From NCBI RefSeq assembly GCF_963931295.1, contig NZ_OZ007001.1, positions 1,615,137 to 1,679,136 of the forward strand: 64,000 nucleotides of DNA, in the 5' to 3' direction. Made by a program: the position numbers and the translations under genes. This document shows, piece by piece, positions 63,730-64,000 of the stretch (positions are counted from its first letter, which is position 1; every line of letters starts with the position of its first letter). This DNA comes from an uncultured Mailhella sp. Its GTDB lineage: Bacteria; Desulfobacterota; Desulfovibrionia; Desulfovibrionales; Desulfovibrionaceae. Below the pieces are notes generated by a model. It was given only the letters and a program-made list of their open reading frames with translations, was not told where the DNA came from and did no database searches.

Positions 63730-64000
63730 ATGCTCGACATCTCCATTCTCAACGAGGCCCAGAAACAGGCCGTGACCGCGCCCGAAGGGCCCATGCTGGT
63801 CATTGCCGGCGCAGGCTCCGGCAAAACCCGCACCATCGTGTACCGCCTGGCGTGGCTGGCCGAACACGGCATCGATCCGCATTCCATGCTGCTGCTCACC
63901 TTCACGCGCAAGGCTTCGCAGGAAATGCTGCACCGCGCCGCCAATCTGCTCGACCATCAGCTTCTCGGCGTGCAGGGCGGCACGTTCCACAGCTTCGCCT
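63730..64000 (+). CDS. UvrD/Rep-type superfamily 1 DNA helicase (N-terminal part, partial)
   Basis: The visible 90 codons start LDISILNEAQKQAVTAPEG (Q motif), then the Walker A AGAGSGKTRTIVYRL (about residues 25-39) and motif Ia MLLLTFTRKASQEML. They end at the window edge within GGTFHSFA. This is the start of a UvrD/Rep/PcrA-like helicase for repair or replication; which paralogue cannot be told from this part. It follows engB with an 8-nt gap and lacks a strong ribosome site of its own, so it may be coupled. Confidence 0.92.
   Translation, partial: MLDISILNEAQKQAVTAPEGPMLVIAGAGSGKTRTIVYRLAWLAEHGIDPHSMLLLTFTRKASQEMLHRAANLLDHQLLGVQGGTFHSFA

Overview
The window is a GC-rich chromosomal segment made almost entirely of single-copy housekeeping genes. 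I infer a member of the Desulfovibrionales (Desulfovibrionaceae-like, related to Desulfovibrio, Bilophila or Mailhella). The evidence is a split ATP synthase with an F0-only atpZ-atpI-atpB-atpE cluster next to rex, an atpE product with an N-terminal leader, a type III glutamine synthetase, very high G+C at third codon positions, and a 6S RNA next to zapA. No 16S rRNA is present, so the placement is an inference. I see no prophage, insertion sequence, CRISPR array, tRNA or rRNA gene.

Layout. 1-1603 (minus): zapB-like, zapA, a 6S RNA and the 5' part of rny. 1604-3360: about 1.75 kb with no recognisable gene, containing a Fur-box-like inverted repeat. 3361-6228 (minus): F0 genes, a terminator, then rex. 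6409-19308 (plus): FKBP isomerase, type III glutamine synthetase, purD, purE, an FMN-dependent alpha-hydroxy acid dehydrogenase, acpS, nnr, tsaE, aspartokinase, a DUF486 membrane protein and priA. 19483-21837 (minus): a small secreted protein, a class IV aminotransferase, an HU/IHF protein and a HIT protein. 21947-27656 (plus): a radical SAM protein, topA and a secreted gamma-glutamyltransferase. 27822-29064 (minus): a membrane-anchored unknown and sfsA. 29282-34818 (plus): an aminotransferase, pgi and a sensor kinase/sigma54 activator pair. 35379-37334: two perfect parS sites followed by parA and parB. 37508-43946 (minus): hisS-aspS-def, then fmt and rsmB. 44441-55779 (plus): a KefB-type antiporter, dprA, xerC, coaX, eno, lolA, truB, rpsO and pnp. 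55998-62835 (minus): aspA, folD and the efp-ftsK pair. 63059-64000 (plus): engB and the start of a UvrD-type helicase.

How the genes relate. Much of the set serves genome maintenance and cell division (zapA/zapB, parABS, xerC, ftsK, topA, priA, HU/IHF, dprA) or translation and its quality control (hisS, aspS, def, fmt, rsmB, tsaE, truB, rpsO, pnp, efp, engB). An aspartate/nitrogen theme also recurs: aspartase, a probable aspartate aminotransferase, aspartokinase, glutamine synthetase and gamma-glutamyltransferase. These are scattered rather than in one operon.

I did not find a clear new multi-gene system. The most interesting signals are: an in-frame internal start with a strong Shine-Dalgarno sequence inside the aspartokinase gene, which would give a separate regulatory subunit; conserved zapA-6S RNA synteny with rny following; Na+-type ligands in AtpE; a cysteine cluster on the FMN dehydrogenase; a paired parS centromere; a very stable GAAA-capped hairpin between rpsO and pnp; and the unexplained 1.75 kb gap.
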